Shown here in pieces: positions 5,249-6,628 of a stretch of DNA of 6,628 nt (position 1 is the stretch's first letter; each line of letters opens with the position of its first letter). The stretch lies in assembly GCA_900772235.1 (NCBI GenBank), contig CAAGQX010000095.1:1-6628 (forward strand), in the 5' to 3' direction. Source of the stretch: Clostridia bacterium (GTDB lineage Bacteria > Bacillota > Clostridia > TANB77 > CAG-508). The notes beneath the pieces were generated by a model. The model ran no database searches and was not told the origin of the DNA. It was given only the letters and a program-made list of their open reading frames with translations. The translations under genes were made by a program, and so were the position numbers.

Positions 5249-6490
5249 ATGTACGAAGAATTGGGAATAAAAAAAGAATTAATTAATTTAGCAGAAGAAG
5301 TAGGAGAAGAATTAATAGAAGAATTTAAAAAAATAGATAAAATAAAAGAATATAATAGCATAAAAGTTTTAAAGGCTTTTCAAGAAAATAGAATATCAGA
5401 TATGCATTTTGGAACTACTACTGGTTATGGGTATGGAGATGTAGGAAGAGATACAATAGAAAAAGTATTTGCTAAATGTTTGGGAGCAGAAGATGCCCTA
5501 GTTAGAAATCAATTTATATCAGGTACACACGCTTTAACAATAGCCTTATTTGCAATGCTAAGACCAGGAGATACAATGTTAAGTATCAACGGCAAACCAT
5601 ACGATACATTGGATTCAGTAATAGGAATAGAAGAAAATGCAAGTTCATTAAAAAGCTATGGAATAAAATATGAGCAAATAGATTTGATAGGAAATAGCTT
5701 TGATACAGAAAAGATAGTAGAAAGAGCTAAAAAAGGTAATGTAAAATTAATATGTATGCAAAGGTCTAAAGGATATGCAATAAGAAAAAGCCTAAGTCTA
5801 AAAGCAATTAAAGATATAATTATAGAAATTAGAAAGGTAAATAAAGATGCTATTATTATGGTAGACAATTGCTATGGAGAATTTGTAGATACAATAGAAC
5901 CATTAGAAATAGGTGCAGATATAATAGTTGGATCACTTATTAAAAACTTGGGAGGAGGAATTGCACCAAATGGTGCATATATTGCAGGAAAAAAAGAACT
6001 AGTAGAGCTTGCAGCAGAAAGACTAACTGCACCAGGGCTTGGAAAAGAAGCAGGACCATCACTAGGAGCAAATAGACAGTTCTTACAAGGATTATTCTTA
6101 GCACCACAAGTTGTTGCAAATAGCCTAAAAACAGCAGTATTTGCAAGTAGAATGTTGGAAAAATTAGGTTATAATGTAGAACCAAAATACAATGAAAAAA
6201 GAACAGATATAGTACAAACTATAGAGTTTGGAAATCCAGAACAATTAATAAGATTTTGCCAAGGAATACAAAAAGGTTCACCAGTAGATTCAGACTCTAT
6301 ACCAGAGCCTTGGGAAATGCCGGGTTATACAGATAAAGTAATAATGGCAGCAGGAACTTTTATACAAGGTTCATCAATAGAACTTTCTTGTGATGCACCA
6401 ATTAGACCACCATATGTGGCATTTATGCAAGGTGGGCTTACATATGAATATGGGAAAATTGGAGTATTAACAGCAATTAATAATATTTAA
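5249..6490 (+). CDS. ynbB: PLP-dependent methionine gamma-lyase family protein (YnbB / 'aluminium resistance' family)
   Basis: From ATG 5249 this is a 413-residue protein of the Met_gamma_lyase family, whose Bacillus member is YnbB. It belongs to the fold-type I PLP enzymes related to Cys/Met metabolism lyases, but its physiological reaction is not settled. The older name 'aluminium resistance protein' reflects an early phenotype. Visible landmarks are HFGTTTGYGYGDVGRD (about residues 53-68), ALVRNQFISGTHAL (83-96), the cofactor aspartate in MVDNCYGEF (Asp206), and the likely Schiff-base lysine in GSLIKNLGGGIAP (Lys232). GKEAGPSLG (265-273) and GSSIELSCDAPIRPP lie further on. The set is intact and full length, so the enzyme is probably active. 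I found no well-spaced promoter between the upstream terminator and this gene: TTGACA (5167-5172) lacks a good -10 at 16-18 bases. It may be transcribed partly by read-through. Neighbouring glnR, common elsewhere, is not present in this window. Confidence 0.9.
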   Translation: MYEELGIKKELINLAEEVGEELIEEFKKIDKIKEYNSIKVLKAFQENRISDMHFGTTTGYGYGDVGRDTIEKVFAKCLGAEDALVRNQFISGTHALTIALFAMLRPGDTMLSINGKPYDTLDSVIGIEENASSLKSYGIKYEQIDLIGNSFDTEKIVERAKKGNVKLICMQRSKGYAIRKSLSLKAIKDIIIEIRKVNKDAIIMVDNCYGEFVDTIEPLEIGADIIVGSLIKNLGGGIAPNGAYIAGKKELVELAAERLTAPGLGKEAGPSLGANRQFLQGLFLAPQVVANSLKTAVFASRMLEKLGYNVEPKYNEKRTDIVQTIEFGNPEQLIRFCQGIQKGSPVDSDSIPEPWEMPGYTDKVIMAAGTFIQGSSIELSCDAPIRPPYVAFMQGGLTYEYGKIGVLTAINNI

Positions 6491-6504
6491 AATAGTAAAT
6501 TGGA

Positions 6505-6539
6505 ATTTGTGGTAGGGGCGATTTTAATCGCCCGCAAAT
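6505..6539. repeat. GTAGGGGCGA...TCGCCCGC palindromic repeat (small interspersed hairpin)
   Basis: GGGCGATT (6516-6523) and AATCGCCC (6526-6533) form a perfect stem. Flanking ATTTG (6505-6509) and CAAAT (6535-6539) extend it, with a one-sided GGTAG bulge at 6511-6515. The GTAGGGGCG...CGCCCGC pattern recurs as a dispersed palindrome in many clostridial genomes. There is no T-tract on either side, so it is not a standard intrinsic terminator, although it sits where the YnbB-like transcript would end. Membership of a repeat family is recalled knowledge, since only one copy is in the window. Confidence 0.6.
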
Positions 6540-6543
6540 AAAA

Positions 6544-6573
6544 TTGTAAATTGTTATTAATAATTTGTTACAA
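6544..6573. repeat. AT-rich interrupted inverted repeat
   Basis: TTGTAA (6544-6549) pairs with TTACAA (6568-6573) around a central TTATTAATAA palindrome. It directly follows the GC-rich hairpin and could be part of the same repeat unit, or simple AT-rich coincidence. Confidence 0.3.
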
Positions 6574-6628
6574 TAGTCCGCCCAATCTCGTCGGAGTTAT
6601 ATATATTATTTTTTTCAAGAAAATCCGG
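6557..6628 (-). CDS. Possible C-terminal end of a minus-strand gene running in from the right
   Basis: On the minus strand one frame is open from the right edge to TAA at 6557-6559. It ends with IYNSDEIGRTIVTNY, which looks protein-like and includes a locally GC-richer stretch (about 6577-6598). A second minus-strand frame is also open, ending at TAA 6568-6570, so the choice is uncertain. No family is recognised from 23 residues. If real, the gene converges on the YnbB-like gene with the palindrome between them. Confidence 0.25.
   Translation of the reverse strand, partial: PDFLEKNNIYNSDEIGRTIVTNY

Noticed and set aside
5940..6185. Minus-strand leucine-rich open frame inside the YnbB-like gene
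   Set aside because: It is an antisense shadow. The leucine and valine runs reflect the complement of gene codons, not a membrane protein.
1..6628. CRISPR array, tRNA, rRNA or riboswitch
   Set aside because: I saw no regularly spaced direct repeats, no cloverleaf with a T-loop GTTCRA and CCA region, and no recognisable riboswitch core.

Overview
The window is very AT-rich and carries strong AGGAG-type ribosome binding sites. It encodes a DUF4364 protein, a class D-like sortase, an LPXTG-type surface protein and a YnbB-type PLP enzyme. Together these suggest a low-GC Gram-positive bacterium of the class Clostridia, probably a host-associated or uncultured lineage. That is an inference from gene families and base composition; no rRNA or tRNA is present to place it more exactly.

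Layout from left to right. (1) Bases 2-331 hold the 3' end of an Rpn/PD-(D/E)XK-type 'transposase-like nuclease' gene running in from the left edge. (2) A DUF4364 winged-helix protein lies on the minus strand (488-1024), with a promoter (TTGCCA-N17-TATAAT) and a hairpin just past its stop codon. (3) A divergent intergenic stretch with two small palindromes precedes a plus-strand cell-surface operon. The operon holds a membrane-anchored sortase, whose real start appears to be a non-AUG codon near 1284, and 22 bases later a secreted protein with a thioester-like domain and a SpaA fold that ends in LPKTG. (4) Immediately downstream is a compact DUF4160-DUF2442 pair (3168-3670), a partnership usually regarded as a putative toxin-antitoxin module. 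(5) A perfect consensus promoter (TTGACA-N17-TATAAT, 3711-3739) drives a CNNM/CBS/CorC_HlyC-family membrane protein (3790-5133), which ends at a GC-rich hairpin. (6) A PLP-dependent methionine gamma-lyase-family (YnbB/'aluminium resistance') protein follows (5249-6490). (7) The right edge holds a GTAGGGGCGA...TCGCCCGC palindrome of the small interspersed repeat type, and possibly the last codons of a minus-strand gene.

The most interesting unit is the sortase and its presumed substrate. The substrate stops one residue after LPKTG, so it lacks the hydrophobic membrane segment a sortase substrate needs. In the same frame just past the TAG lies a lysine-rich stretch resembling the cytoplasmic tail of a normal sorting signal. 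This looks like an internal deletion that turned a wall-anchored adhesin into a secreted one, or an assembly or allelic variant. The other genes look like ordinary chromosomal housekeeping genes with accessory pieces between them. Several open reading frames start earlier than transcription and Shine-Dalgarno evidence supports (the CorC-like and YnbB-like genes), and the sortase starts later in its AUG form than it should.
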